Source: Pedobacter steynii (GTDB taxonomy: Bacteria > Bacteroidota > Bacteroidia > Sphingobacteriales > Sphingobacteriaceae). From it: a stretch of DNA of 64,000 nt. Below the pieces are notes generated by a model. It was not told where the DNA came from and did not search any database. It saw only the letters and a program-made list of their open reading frames with translations. The position numbers were made by a program, and so were the translations under genes. Positions 16,807-25,887 of the stretch are shown piece after piece. Position 1 is the stretch's first letter. Every line of letters begins with the position of its first letter. The stretch is from positions 1,364,001-1,428,000 of the forward strand of contig NZ_CP017141.1 of the NCBI RefSeq assembly GCF_001721645.1, read 5' to 3'.

Positions 16807-18492
16807 TTATTTTACACCGAGAACATCTACTCCTTGTTCAAAAATTACATCTACCGGAATACCTTTTTGAGTCAGGCGGTCTAAATCTTTCTGAAGTTCA
16901 GGACTGATCACTGCTTTTTCTTTTTGTGTCTTCTCTACAGCGACTTTATCTCCGTTCCCCTGAAGTGTAATGATCAGCTTGCTTAACTTATTCATTGCAG
17001 CCTCGAACTTAGTAAAGTCTACTTTATAGGTGCCGTTTGCATTACGGATGAATGCTCCGTTCTCTTTAAAGAAATTGAAACATTGCATATTGGCTTTTCC
17101 ATGTGCACTGGCAGCACCAAATCTAACTGAACGAAGAATTCCAGCCATATAAGTCGTATAAAAGGTCTTGATATCGCCGCCTTCCAGTTCTCCTTTTTTA
17201 AGTAATCCGGTAACCATATACAGGCCTAATACGTCAGCTTTACCTTCTTCCAGCCATGAGTATTGTTCCTGTAGTGCTTCTTTTACAAAGCCTTTTCCAG
17301 TAATGGTTTTTTTGATCCCCAGACCGTGTGCCACCTCATGGAACATGACATTAGAAAAGAAAGCATCGAAATTAACGTATTGTTGTTGGTCTTTATCGAT
17401 TAACTCTTTTGCAATTGGAACGAGGATTTTGTCAAATTTTGCTTTCATCGCATTTTTTAACTGAGAGCGTCTGGTTCCCTTTTTTTGCTGAATGATTTCA
17501 TCATTAGGAAGGTTTACCGCAATGGTTTTGGATCCGGCATTACAATCACCTGCATAATAAACAACATCGTAAGCGTTTAATTCCGAATCTGTACCTGGTT
17601 TTTCTTTTTTATACTTGGCCTCAACAGGCAGGCCCTCCTGCAACTGCGGTAACATGCTGACATATTTTGCAAGCCGTTTGCTCCATACTTTATCCTTCAC
17701 CAATACATAAGCTTCATAAGAAGCTCTGGCATTGAATAATTTATCTTCATAGTTCTCAATTGGGCCGATAATAATATCGAGATTGTTGGTTTTCATATCT
17801 AACCAGGCGTAATCACTTGCAGTATAATCATCGGATACCAGTGCATCAGCACGTAAGTTCAGGTATTTTTTAAACCCAGCATCTTCAGCAAGCAATGCGG
17901 CCTGTTTAAGCAAAGAAGATGCATTTTGTAATTCCGATGCATATAAGACATGATAAGGAATAGAAGTCAGTTTTCCTGTACTGTCTTTTTTGACAACAGA
18001 ATATTGACCGAGTTTGTCTTTTACATCTGATTTCTCCAATTCTGCTTTTGTCATTCCTGCAGGATAAAAGCTAGCAGCATCCGGTTTAGCTCCAATGCCT
18101 GGAATAAATGGTTTATCTCCATTTAACCGATCCCATGGACCATAGTTGATCCAAACAAAAGCTTTTGTTTTTTCATCCTTTATGGTACTTAATAAGCTGT
18201 CCCGCTGTGGATATGCCTGTTTCCAGAAAAGCTCATCCATGATTTGAGCGGCCTGGATTAGTAAAGGTAAAATCTTACGTTCGTTGGCCGATAATTCATT
18301 TAGATTAGTACTCAGCTTAACTTTTTCATAAATCGCGATCCTCTCATTTACATACCGTTGCAAACTATCTTCGTTGGAATTGATTTCTTTGGCTGAGGTA
18401 TTGGTATTTCCCTGGGGATTGCTGCAAGAAGAAATTCCTGTCACAAGGGCGCATCCGGCAATAATAAGCGTTACTTTGCTTAAGTTCTTCAT
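16807..18492 (-). CDS. M49-like (dipeptidyl-peptidase III related) zinc peptidase, lipoprotein
   Basis: This 561-residue protein has a lipoprotein signal ending in the lipobox GISSC (MKNLSKVTLIIAGCALVTG). The zinc site reads HEVAH at residues 385-389 and EEGKAD at 415-420, the pattern of peptidase family M49. The first motif is the five-residue form rather than the six-residue HELLGH of eukaryotic enzymes. Predicted role: removal of dipeptides from peptide N-termini at the cell envelope; some Bacteroidota relatives may do other hydrolysis. The start at 18492 is supported by the signal peptide and by a -7 element 28 bases upstream. A frame open to 18792 adds 100 unsupported residues. Confidence 0.82.
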   Translation of the reverse strand: MKNLSKVTLIIAGCALVTGISSCSNPQGNTNTSAKEINSNEDSLQRYVNERIAIYEKVKLSTNLNELSANERKILPLLIQAAQIMDELFWKQAYPQRDSLLSTIKDEKTKAFVWINYGPWDRLNGDKPFIPGIGAKPDAASFYPAGMTKAELEKSDVKDKLGQYSVVKKDSTGKLTSIPYHVLYASELQNASSLLKQAALLAEDAGFKKYLNLRADALVSDDYTASDYAWLDMKTNNLDIIIGPIENYEDKLFNARASYEAYVLVKDKVWSKRLAKYVSMLPQLQEGLPVEAKYKKEKPGTDSELNAYDVVYYAGDCNAGSKTIAVNLPNDEIIQQKKGTRRSQLKNAMKAKFDKILVPIAKELIDKDQQQYVNFDAFFSNVMFHEVAHGLGIKKTITGKGFVKEALQEQYSWLEEGKADVLGLYMVTGLLKKGELEGGDIKTFYTTYMAGILRSVRFGAASAHGKANMQCFNFFKENGAFIRNANGTYKVDFTKFEAAMNKLSKLIITLQGNGDKVAVEKTQKEKAVISPELQKDLDRLTQKGIPVDVIFEQGVDVLGVK

Positions 18493-18519
18493 ATTGAATT
18501 TTCGTTTTTTTATCGACTG

Positions 18520-18527
18520 CAAAGCTA
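18520..18527 (-). promoter_or_regulatory. -7 element of the M49-like peptidase gene
   Basis: On the minus strand TAGCTTTG matches TAnnTTTG and is followed by an ATG at 18492, giving a leader of roughly 20 bases. No -33 TTG was found at normal spacing. Confidence 0.55.
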
Positions 18528-18630
18528 CATCAATTGCCCGCATTTTGTCGTTATCCTTTTGTTGTTCTCCTAATAAGATGGCAACTAAATTAGTAAAAAA
18601 TAGTAATTTCACCACTTCTATACTTCTATT

Positions 18631-19464
18631 ATGATACAACCCCACAAATTTACAAGAAGCAGCCTGCTTATTTTTCCTATGTTCCTGCTGGCCGCCTGTT
18701 CTTCGAATAAATATGCCGCGACAAATAAAATATATAAGAATCAGGCAAATAGTTTTGCAGAGATGGTAAAGGCAGCGCCTCCGGCCAATCAAACCGTTGC
18801 GACATTAGAGCCTTCACTACAGTCCTGGGTCGGTTCTGTTAACTTTGGTATCCGCAGGCCCAATTTTGTCATTATACACCACACCGCGCAGGATTCTTTG
18901 GATCAGACTGTAAAAACCTTTATCAACAAAAAGGCAGGAGTGAGCGCGCATTACGTGATTGGAAGAGATGGTAAGGTGGTTCAGATGGTGAATGATTACC
19001 TTAGGGCCAATCATGCAGGTGTTGGGAAATGGGGAAATGATTCGGATCTGAATTCTTCTTCTATCGGAATTGAGCTCGATAACAATGGAAAGGAACCCTT
19101 TGCAGATGCCCAGCTGAGAAGTTTGGTGGAACTTCTTGCGGCGCTAAAAAAACGATATAATATCCCTGCTGCTAATTTTATAGGTCATTCGGATATTGCC
19201 CCAAGAAGAAAAATAGATCCTTTGAATTTCCCATGGAAAGTCTTAGCTAAAAAAGGCTTTGGCTTATGGTACGACGATGTGTTGGAAATGCCTCCGGTAG
19301 ATTTTAATGCAGAACTGGCATTAAGAGTCATTGGTTATGATGTAAGTAATCTTGCTTCGGCAACTGTAGCTTTTAAAATTCATTTTGTGCAAACAGATAT
19401 CTCTCCTGTACTCACACCTACAGATAAGCTGATCTTATATAATCTATACACGAAATATTTATAG
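18631..19464 (+). CDS. N-acetylmuramoyl-L-alanine amidase (AmpD type), lipoprotein
   Basis: This 277-residue protein has a lipoprotein signal (SLLIFPMFLLAAC, lipobox LAAC, then SSNK). The Amidase_2 domain is at about residues 75-205. Zinc-ligand candidates are His in VIIHHTAQDSLDQT and His in NFIGHSDIAPRRKIDP, with the core SAHYVIGRDGKVVQMV between them. It cleaves the bond between N-acetylmuramic acid and the stem peptide and should sit in the outer membrane facing the periplasm. A C-terminal extension of about 65 residues (LRVIGYDV to LYTKYL) looks like a peptidoglycan-binding-type tail. It is divergent from the M49-like gene. Confidence 0.92.
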   Translation: MIQPHKFTRSSLLIFPMFLLAACSSNKYAATNKIYKNQANSFAEMVKAAPPANQTVATLEPSLQSWVGSVNFGIRRPNFVIIHHTAQDSLDQTVKTFINKKAGVSAHYVIGRDGKVVQMVNDYLRANHAGVGKWGNDSDLNSSSIGIELDNNGKEPFADAQLRSLVELLAALKKRYNIPAANFIGHSDIAPRRKIDPLNFPWKVLAKKGFGLWYDDVLEMPPVDFNAELALRVIGYDVSNLASATVAFKIHFVQTDISPVLTPTDKLILYNLYTKYL

Positions 19465-19510
19465 ATTCGCTCTGATTTGGCTAAGGATCAGACTGTAACC
19501 AGGGACATAA

Positions 19511-19548
19511 AAAATCCGGATCAGAGTTTTTTCTCCGATCCGGATTTT
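19511..19548. terminator. Bidirectional terminator between amidase and glnS
   Basis: AAAATCCGGATC (19511-19522) pairs with 19537-19548. The stem continues inward past one mismatch as GAG/CTC around a T6 loop. It lies between convergent stops (19464 and 19578), with A-runs and T-runs on both sides. Confidence 0.85.
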
Positions 19549-19577
19549 CAATAAAATAGAACATTTATGATATTAGT

Positions 19578-21239
19578 CTACTTGTTTCCTTTTGCCCAGG
19601 CATCTTTTAAGCCAACGGTCCGGTTAAATATCAGGTGTTCAGAAGTAGAGTCCTTATCTACACAATAGTATCCTTTTCTAATGAATTGATACCTAGAGTC
19701 GATATCTGCATTTGCTAAATAAGGTTCTATATAGGCCTGCTTAATAACGTCAATGCTATTTGGGTTCAGGTAATCCTTAAAGTCTCCTTCTTCTGAATCC
19801 GGAGATTCTACAGTAAACAAACGGTCATAAGTTCTGATTTCTGCATTTTTCGCATGTTTCGTGCTTACCCAGTGAATGGTTCCTTTAACGTTAATGCCAC
19901 TGGTATCTTCACCACTTTTAGATTCAGGAATATAGGTGCAGTGTATTTCAGTTACCTTTCCTTCCGGATCTTTGCGGAAGTCTTCACATTTCACGATGTA
20001 AGCATGTTTCAGTCTTACCGTTGCACCGGGAGCCAATCTGAACCATTTTTTTGCCGGTTCTTCCATGAAATCCTCACGTTCAATCCATAATTCATTGCTG
20101 AAAGGAATTTCTCTGATGCCGCCTTTGTCGTCTGCTTCAGGATTATTTTCTCCATGAAGAATTTCTTCCTGGCCATCAGGATAATTGGTAATGATGAGTT
20201 TAATCGGGTCTAATACCGCCATTACCCGGTTTGCCGTTTTATTCAAATGTTCACGAACACAAAATTCAAGTAAACTCAGTTCGATCAGATTTTCTCTTTT
20301 GGCAATTCCGATTCTTTCGCAGAATTCACGGATACTTTCCGGGGTGTAACCTCTTCTTCTCAATCCGCTGATGGTCGGCATACGTGGGTCATCCCATCCG
20401 CTAACCACACCTTCATTTACCAGTTGCAGTAACTTTCTTTTACTCATCACTGTATAAGAGAGGTTCAAACGGGCAAACTCATATTGTTTTGAAGGAAAAA
20501 TTTCCAGGTGCTCAATAAACCAATCATACAATTCCCGATGAGAGACATATTCAAGAGTACAAATAGAATGAGTAATGGTTTCTAGGCTATCACTTTGCCC
20601 ATGGGCAAAATCATACATCGGATAGATGCACCATTTGTTTCCTGTACGGTGATGCTCGGCATGTTTGATGCGATAAATAATCGGATCGCGCATGATCATA
20701 TTGGGACTGGACATATCAGCTTTGGCCCTTAGAATGCGGGCCCCATCTGCAAATTCACCAGCTTTCATGCGGGCAAAAAGATCCAGATTTTCTGCAATAC
20801 TGCGGGAACGATATGGACTGTCTTTGCCTGCTTCAGTCGGTGTACCTTTTAATGCTGCAATTTCCTCCGCGCTGCTGTCATCTACATAAGCAAGACCTTT
20901 TTCGATTAGCTGAACCGCAAAATCATATAACGTGTCGAAATAATCTGAGGTAAAAAGCTCATTTTTCCATTCAAATCCAAGCCATTTAATGTCTTCCTGC
21001 TGGCTGTCTACATATTCGGTTTTTTCCGTTATCGGGTTGGTGTCATCAAACCTAAGGTTTGTATAACCTCCATATTTTTTAGTCAGACCGAAGTTCAGGC
21101 AGATTGCCTTCGCATGTCCGATGTGCAAATATCCATTGGGTTCTGGCGGGAAACGGGTAATTAACGTTTCGTATTTTCCGCTGCTTAAATCGTTCTCAAT
21201 GATCTCCTCAATAAAGTTCAATGATCTTTCCTCACTCAT
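19578..21239 (-). CDS. glnS: Glutaminyl-tRNA synthetase
   Basis: This is a class I synthetase of 553 residues. The HIGH motif is PPEPNGYLHIGHAKAI at about residues 30-45, the KMSKS-type loop is VMSKRKL, and the C-terminal anticodon beta-barrels contain the typical WSTKHA-like segment (HWVSTKHAKNAEIR). It attaches glutamine directly to tRNA-Gln. The start at 21239 (MSEERSLNF) is preferred over 21272, because a -7 element at 21261-21268 would lie inside the longer frame. Confidence 0.97.
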   Translation of the reverse strand: MSEERSLNFIEEIIENDLSSGKYETLITRFPPEPNGYLHIGHAKAICLNFGLTKKYGGYTNLRFDDTNPITEKTEYVDSQQEDIKWLGFEWKNELFTSDYFDTLYDFAVQLIEKGLAYVDDSSAEEIAALKGTPTEAGKDSPYRSRSIAENLDLFARMKAGEFADGARILRAKADMSSPNMIMRDPIIYRIKHAEHHRTGNKWCIYPMYDFAHGQSDSLETITHSICTLEYVSHRELYDWFIEHLEIFPSKQYEFARLNLSYTVMSKRKLLQLVNEGVVSGWDDPRMPTISGLRRRGYTPESIREFCERIGIAKRENLIELSLLEFCVREHLNKTANRVMAVLDPIKLIITNYPDGQEEILHGENNPEADDKGGIREIPFSNELWIEREDFMEEPAKKWFRLAPGATVRLKHAYIVKCEDFRKDPEGKVTEIHCTYIPESKSGEDTSGINVKGTIHWVSTKHAKNAEIRTYDRLFTVESPDSEEGDFKDYLNPNSIDVIKQAYIEPYLANADIDSRYQFIRKGYYCVDKDSTSEHLIFNRTVGLKDAWAKGNK

Positions 21240-21260
21240 AAAAACTGTAAATTTAGTCTT

Positions 21261-21268
21261 CAAAGTTA
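21261..21268 (-). promoter_or_regulatory. -7 element of glnS
   Basis: TAACTTTG on the minus strand matches TAnnTTTG. It is 21 bases from the glnS ATG at 21239, giving a short leader. Confidence 0.55.
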
Positions 21269-21319
21269 ACATAAAAGCGCTAATTTACTTACATTTACAG
21301 CCTACTATTCGTATATTTT

Positions 21320-21739
21320 ATGAGCAACACATTAAACAGACCTATCAGGGTTTTAGTGGCTAAAGTTGGATTGGATGGGCATGACAGAGGAGCTAAAGTA
21401 ATCGCTACTTCCTTAAGAGATGCCGGAATGGAAGTGATTTATACCGGATTGCGCCAGACCCCGGAGATGGTGGTAAACACAGCTTTACAGGAAGATGTTG
21501 ATGCGATTGGTGTATCTATTTTGTCGGGTGCTCACATGACTGTCTTTCCTAAAATTGTTGAAATCATGAGACAAAAAGAGGTCAAAGATGTTTTGCTTAC
21601 TGGCGGAGGAATTATTCCGGAAGCTGACATGAAAAAACTCAAAGATATTGGAGTGGGTGAGTTGTTCGCCCCGGGTACTACCATGGAAACCATCGTAAAT
21701 TATATTACAGGTTGGGTCGTCGAAAACAGAAACTTTTAG
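21320..21739 (+). CDS. Stand-alone cobalamin-binding domain (methylmalonyl-CoA mutase C-terminal type)
   Basis: This 139-residue protein consists only of the B12-binding Rossmann domain found at the C-terminus of methylmalonyl-CoA mutase. The base-off motif D-x-H-x-x-G is in [14 protein letters not shown] (residues 16-29), followed by S in VSILSGAH and GGG in [12 protein letters not shown]. It could be the small subunit of a split acyl-CoA mutase or an independent B12 carrier. The large catalytic part is not in this window. It is 3 bases from the enoyl-CoA hydratase gene, so the two form an operon. Confidence 0.85.
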   Translation: MSNTLNRPIRVLVAKVGLDGHDRGAKVIATSLRDAGMEVIYTGLRQTPEMVVNTALQEDVDAIGVSILSGAHMTVFPKIVEIMRQKEVKDVLLTGGGIIPEADMKKLKDIGVGELFAPGTTMETIVNYITGWVVENRNF

Positions 21740-21742
21740 ATT

Positions 21743-22525
21743 ATGGCATATCAGAATATCTTAGCAGAAATAAGGTCACAGGTGCTTTATGTGACCATTA
21801 ACAGAGAATTAAAGCTGAATGCTTTAAATAAAGAAACTTTAGCCGAATTGGCAGATGTGATTGCTTTTGCAGCGCACAATGATGAGGTAAGAGCAGTTTT
21901 GCTGACTGGAGCAGGTGAAAAAGCCTTTGTAGCAGGAGCGGATATCTCAGAGTTCGCTGCCTATACCGCTGAACAGGGAGAAGTTTTAGCCAGAAATGGA
22001 CAGAATAGCGTATTTGATGCCATAGAAAACTGTCCGAAACCAGTTATTGCGGCGATTAATGGATTTGCTTTAGGAGGCGGACTGGAACTGGCTATGGCCT
22101 GTCATATTCGTGTAGCCTCAGAAAATGCCCGGTTGGGATTACCTGAAGTCTCATTGGGGTTGATTCCCGGATATGGAGGGACGCAAAGACTGACTCAATT
22201 AGTTGGAAAAGGAAGGGCGATTGAAATGATCACCACTGCTGATATGATTACCGCCGCACACGCAGAAAAAATTGGATTGGTAAACCATGTGGTCCCTGCT
22301 GCTGAATTGTTATCAAAAGTGGAAGAAATTCTGGCAAAAATAAAACTACGGGCCCCATTGGCAATTGCCAGTGCGGTAAAAGCAGTAAATGCATCCCTTC
22401 TTTTTGATGAAAATGGATTTGAAACGGAGATCCGAGAATTTGGTAAGTGTTTTGATACAAATGATTTTAAAGAAGGTACAACTGCTTTTTTAGAAAAAAG
22501 GAAACCAGCGTTTTTAGGTAAATAA
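21743..22525 (+). CDS. Enoyl-CoA hydratase / crotonase family protein
   Basis: This 260-residue crotonase-fold enzyme has oxyanion-hole motifs KAFVAGADISEF (about residues 58-69) and INGFALGGGLELAMACH (about 103-119). The two catalytic glutamates of true hydratases appear: ALGGGLELA and GLPEVSLGLIPGYGGTQR. It is predicted to add water to trans-2-enoyl-CoA in fatty acid or amino acid breakdown. Coupling to a B12 domain hints at propionyl/methylmalonyl or branched acyl-CoA metabolism, which is an inference. Confidence 0.93.
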   Translation: MAYQNILAEIRSQVLYVTINRELKLNALNKETLAELADVIAFAAHNDEVRAVLLTGAGEKAFVAGADISEFAAYTAEQGEVLARNGQNSVFDAIENCPKPVIAAINGFALGGGLELAMACHIRVASENARLGLPEVSLGLIPGYGGTQRLTQLVGKGRAIEMITTADMITAAHAEKIGLVNHVVPAAELLSKVEEILAKIKLRAPLAIASAVKAVNASLLFDENGFETEIREFGKCFDTNDFKEGTTAFLEKRKPAFLGK

Positions 22526-22545
22526 ACCTTGTTTATAGTTCATCT

Positions 22546-22581
22546 AAAGCCCATTGAATACCATTTCGATGGGCTTTTGTT
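22546..22581 (+). terminator. Hairpin terminator of the enoyl-CoA hydratase operon
   Basis: AAAGCCCAT (22546-22554) pairs with ATGGGCTTT (22569-22577), followed by TTGTT. It lies 20 bases after the stop. Confidence 0.8.
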
Positions 22582-22701
22582 ATAGCCAAAAACTGACCTT
22601 TTATTAGGTCAGACAATTTAAAAGTGTAGAAAATATTTCCCATACTAAAAAATGTATTTATATTTATCTTATTATTATGCAGTAAACTATTTTATTTCCC
22701 T

Positions 22702-24102
22702 ATGAGAAAAATATTAATTGTTGATGATGAAATAAACATTGGTTTATTACTATCTAAGTTTTTAACCCGAAATTCATTTAGTGTCTCAACAGCTACAAGC
22801 GGTGTTTCCGCGATGGAATATCTGGCAAAGGAAAGTTATGACCTTGTGCTGTGCGACTATCGTTTAGAAGATACCGATGGGAAGGAGATGCTAATCAAAA
22901 TTAAGGAAAGTTATCCAAGCACCGGTGTCATTATTATCACTGGTTATTCTGATATTAAGCTGGCTGTGGAACTCATCAAACTGGGAGCCTATGATTATAT
23001 TACGAAGCCACTTTATCCGGATGAAATATTAAATACCATTAATAAAGCGATAGACACACAAACCGCTTTAAACGAAAATAGAGTAGAGACACCGGCAGAA
23101 GCTCCAAAGCAAAAAGGGAGCAAGCAGATCTATAACCAGACGGATAATTTCGTCGCAGGGCAAAGTACAGCATCCAAAGAGCTTTTAAAACAGATTCAGT
23201 TAGTAGCCCCAACTGCATATAGTGTAATTCTTACCGGAGAAAGCGGAACCGGAAAAGAATCGGTGGCAATGGCTATTCATCTAAACAGTCCAAGAAAAAA
23301 TAATCCTTTTGTGGCAATGGACTGCGGTTCCTTAACTAAGGAGCTTGCGGGAAGCGAATTTTTTGGTCATGAAAAAGGATCTTTTACCGGGGCCCTTTAT
23401 ACCAAAATTGGCCATTTTGAAATGGCAAATGGGGGTACACTCTTCCTGGACGAAGTGGGAAATCTTTCCTATGAAATTCAAGCTGCGTTGTTGAGAACAG
23501 TTCAGGAACGTAAAATTAAAAGAATCGGAAGTACAAAAGAGATTGATCTCGATGTAAGGATCATCGTCGCGACCAATGAAAACCTGACAAATGCCATTCA
23601 GAAAGGCCGGTTCAGAGAAGATTTATACCACCGTTTTAATGAATTTTCGATTAGTCTTCCGCCATTGAGTCAGCGTGGACGTGACATTATGGTCTTCGCC
23701 AATACTTTTTTAGAAGTAGCTAATCAGGAACTGAACAGAAACGTACAGAGTTTTTCTGAAGAAGTCGAAGAGTGCTTCTTAACTTATAACTGGCCGGGAA
23801 ATGTGAGGGAATTAAAGAACGTGGTAAGAAGAGCAACCCTGCTCACGGAAACACAGGAAATTCAGTTAAAAGCTCTTCCTCTGGAGATCTCTACCTATGC
23901 AAAAGCGTCTGCTATGGAGAGCTCGATTTCGCGTACGGAGAAACCAAGAGATTTGAAGAATGCAGCCTTAGAGGCTGAATATGAAGCAATATTGAAGGTA
24001 TTGAGAGAGGTGAACTTTAATAAAACCAAGGCAGCGAAAATCCTGAACATTGATAGGAAAACGCTCTATAATAAAATGAGGGCGATCAATCTGGAAACCT
24101 AA
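22702..24102 (+). CDS. NtrC-family sigma-54-dependent response regulator
   Basis: The regulator has 466 residues. The receiver (1-120) has DDE at residues 8-10, phosphoacceptor Asp52 (LVLCDYRLED) and Lys in TKPLY. The AAA+ domain follows at about 155-385 with Walker A (GESGTGKES), the sigma-54 contact loop reading GSFTGA (variant of GAFTGA), Walker B (GGTLFLDEVG) and an arginine-finger region (RFREDLYHR). A C-terminal Fis-type helix-turn-helix (TKAAKILNIDRKTLYNKMR) binds DNA. No kinase is adjacent. It is 6 bases before the AI-2E-type gene, so it may belong to an envelope operon. It should activate sigma-54 promoters after phosphorylation. Confidence 0.94.
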   Translation: MRKILIVDDEINIGLLLSKFLTRNSFSVSTATSGVSAMEYLAKESYDLVLCDYRLEDTDGKEMLIKIKESYPSTGVIIITGYSDIKLAVELIKLGAYDYITKPLYPDEILNTINKAIDTQTALNENRVETPAEAPKQKGSKQIYNQTDNFVAGQSTASKELLKQIQLVAPTAYSVILTGESGTGKESVAMAIHLNSPRKNNPFVAMDCGSLTKELAGSEFFGHEKGSFTGALYTKIGHFEMANGGTLFLDEVGNLSYEIQAALLRTVQERKIKRIGSTKEIDLDVRIIVATNENLTNAIQKGRFREDLYHRFNEFSISLPPLSQRGRDIMVFANTFLEVANQELNRNVQSFSEEVEECFLTYNWPGNVRELKNVVRRATLLTETQEIQLKALPLEISTYAKASAMESSISRTEKPRDLKNAALEAEYEAILKVLREVNFNKTKAAKILNIDRKTLYNKMRAINLET

Positions 24103-24108
24103 ACGCCA

Positions 24109-25149
24109 ATGTCATTATTTACCTACAAACAAAGGAATAACATCACCCTGTTGATTATCATTGTTCTGGGGTGCTTAATTGCATATTCCTTACAGGGGAT
24201 ATTTAGCTCTATTCTGGGGACATTGGTATTGTATACGATTTTGCGACCGGCATTTCTATACCTGGTAGAAGAGAAGAAATGGAATAAACGCCTTTCTGCT
24301 CTCCTCTTGTTGTTTGTTTCGATATTGGTGATTATCCTTCCTTTCTACGCCCTGAGTGCAATGGTGATTGAAAAGATCGCGGAATTGCAAAGTGACCATA
24401 TTTATTTTAAGAACCTGATTTTTAAAGTAAAACACCTGGTTCCTATGGGGAGTGATTTCCAGAACCTGGTTGAAGAGGGACTAAAGAAGGCAGGGACCTG
24501 GGCAACCGAACTTTTTCCTTCCCTGATATCCGGTGCGTTTAACATCGTTTTAGGACTCCTGATCATGTACTTTCTGCTTTACTTTATGCTGGTAGAAAGA
24601 GAGAAATTTGAGCGCTCTTTATTAAAATATGCCCCATTTCGCGAACAGAATGCTTACCGTTTTGCGGAAGAACTTCGAAATACGACTTATGCAAATGTGC
24701 TTGGACAGGGCTTGATCTCTGTTGTACAAGGCGGACTGGTAAGTTTGTCGTTCTATGTTCTCGGTTACTCAGATCCTTTATTCTGGGGTGTCATGACCAC
24801 TTTTATCTCTTTTGTCCCGGTATTAGGGCCTCCGGTCATCTTTGTTCCTGCAGCGCTCCTGCAAATGGCCAATGGAAATAGTTTTGGTGCCTGGGCTATG
24901 CTGATTTTCGGATTTGTAGTCATTATCAATATTGATAACGTTCTTCGTTTTATGATTGCGAAAAAAGTCGGCAATATTCATCCCATTATCACTGTAATTG
25001 GCGTAGTTATTGGTATACCCTTATTTGGAATATTAGGTCTGGTTTTTGGTCCATTGTTATTGTCGTACTTCATATTGTTGATAAAAATATATGAAACAAG
25101 CGCAATGGCATCCGAAAGATTGGAAAGAATTAAAACAATTTCTGAATAG
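24109..25149 (+). CDS. AI-2E family transporter (PF01594 type)
   Basis: This is a 346-residue membrane protein with about eight hydrophobic segments: paired N-terminal helices (residues 12-45), one at about 62-84, a cytoplasmic or periplasmic middle section, and a C-terminal cluster with GVMTTFISFVPVLGPPVIFVPAALL and a final GIPLFGILGLVFGPLLLSYFIL. The motif FVPVLGPP is typical of this permease family. Members export or exchange small molecules or ions; the autoinducer-2 name is not evidence of substrate. It lies in an operon-like row with the sigma-54 activator, YtxH and holin-like genes. Confidence 0.9.
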   Translation: MSLFTYKQRNNITLLIIIVLGCLIAYSLQGIFSSILGTLVLYTILRPAFLYLVEEKKWNKRLSALLLLFVSILVIILPFYALSAMVIEKIAELQSDHIYFKNLIFKVKHLVPMGSDFQNLVEEGLKKAGTWATELFPSLISGAFNIVLGLLIMYFLLYFMLVEREKFERSLLKYAPFREQNAYRFAEELRNTTYANVLGQGLISVVQGGLVSLSFYVLGYSDPLFWGVMTTFISFVPVLGPPVIFVPAALLQMANGNSFGAWAMLIFGFVVIINIDNVLRFMIAKKVGNIHPIITVIGVVIGIPLFGILGLVFGPLLLSYFILLIKIYETSAMASERLERIKTISE

Positions 25150-25214
25150 AAATAGTTATAATCATTATATTCCAGAGTCAATAAAGGAAATGTTAAACAC
25201 AAAATTTAAATGTC

Positions 25215-25481
25215 ATGAATGATAATTCAAAAGTATTAATTGGGCTATTGGCCGGTTTAGCTGCAGGTGCGGCATTAGGATTACTGTTTGCTCCGGAAAA
25301 AGGAAGTGAAACAAGAGATAAGCTGAGTCAGTCATTAAAGGATCTTGGGGATGCGATTAAGGACAAAGCAGCAGATGAAATCAATAATCTGGGCAGCCTG
25401 AAAGATAAGGTAGTTAGCTCGGTAAAAAATAAGCTTCGTCAGACTGAAGAAGAGTTTGCTGATGATGTAGAACACGCATAA
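25215..25481 (+). CDS. YtxH domain protein
   Basis: The 88-residue protein has one N-terminal membrane segment (VLIGLLAGLAAGAALGLLFAPEKG), the YtxH hallmark including the APEKG turn. A charged amphipathic helix follows (residues 30-85). YtxH-domain proteins are often stress-induced in Bacteroidota and Firmicutes; their role is unknown. It probably forms one unit with the next two genes. Confidence 0.88.
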   Translation: MNDNSKVLIGLLAGLAAGAALGLLFAPEKGSETRDKLSQSLKDLGDAIKDKAADEINNLGSLKDKVVSSVKNKLRQTEEEFADDVEHA

Positions 25482-25503
25482 GTTACCCCTAAAACCAAAG
25501 ACA

Positions 25504-25887
25504 ATGCAGGAAAATAAAGAAAAAGATCTGGAGGACCTGGTAGAGGATGCTAAAGGTTATGTCAACACCCGGTTAGAATACACCAGGTTATATCTGGTAG
25601 AACGGGGTTCCAAGATGTTTGCCGATATCGTTACCAATGCTACTGTTGCCATCTGTTTTCTTCTGGCTTTCTTGTTTGGTACCTTTACTTTAGCGCTGTT
25701 TTTATCGGACGTTTTGGGTAGTTATACAAGAGGTTTCGGCTGTGTTGCTTTGATTTATATCTTATTAGCCATGATCGTTTATTTTATGAAAGAAAAATAT
25801 ATCGAAAAGGCGATAATTAACTTTACAATCAGACGCTATTTTAACAAATTAGCAGATAAGGAAGAGGACGATGAGCAGAAAGTATAA
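25504..25887 (+). CDS. Phage-holin-like small membrane protein (Holin-X / DUF1469 type)
   Basis: This is a 127-residue protein with an acidic, helical N-terminus (KEKDLEDLVEDAKGYVNTRLEYTRLYLVERG) and two membrane segments at about 44-66 and 75-96. That topology matches the Phage_holin_3_6 / DUF1469 family, which is chromosomal in many bacteria and not evidence for a phage. No other phage gene is near. The 3' end overlaps the next gene by 17 bases. Confidence 0.8.
   Translation: MQENKEKDLEDLVEDAKGYVNTRLEYTRLYLVERGSKMFADIVTNATVAICFLLAFLFGTFTLALFLSDVLGSYTRGFGCVALIYILLAMIVYFMKEKYIEKAIINFTIRRYFNKLADKEEDDEQKV

Noticed and set aside
18493..18792. 100-residue N-terminal extension of the M49-like peptidase
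   Set aside because: It has no domain character, overlaps the divergent amidase gene and would include the -7 element at 18520.
18631..19464. Phage endolysin
   Set aside because: It has a lipoprotein signal and single-copy envelope context, which fits a resident AmpD-type amidase.
25504..25887. Prophage remnant suggested by the holin-like protein
   Set aside because: No integrase, capsid, lysin or attachment repeats nearby; this holin-like family is a normal chromosomal gene in many bacteria.
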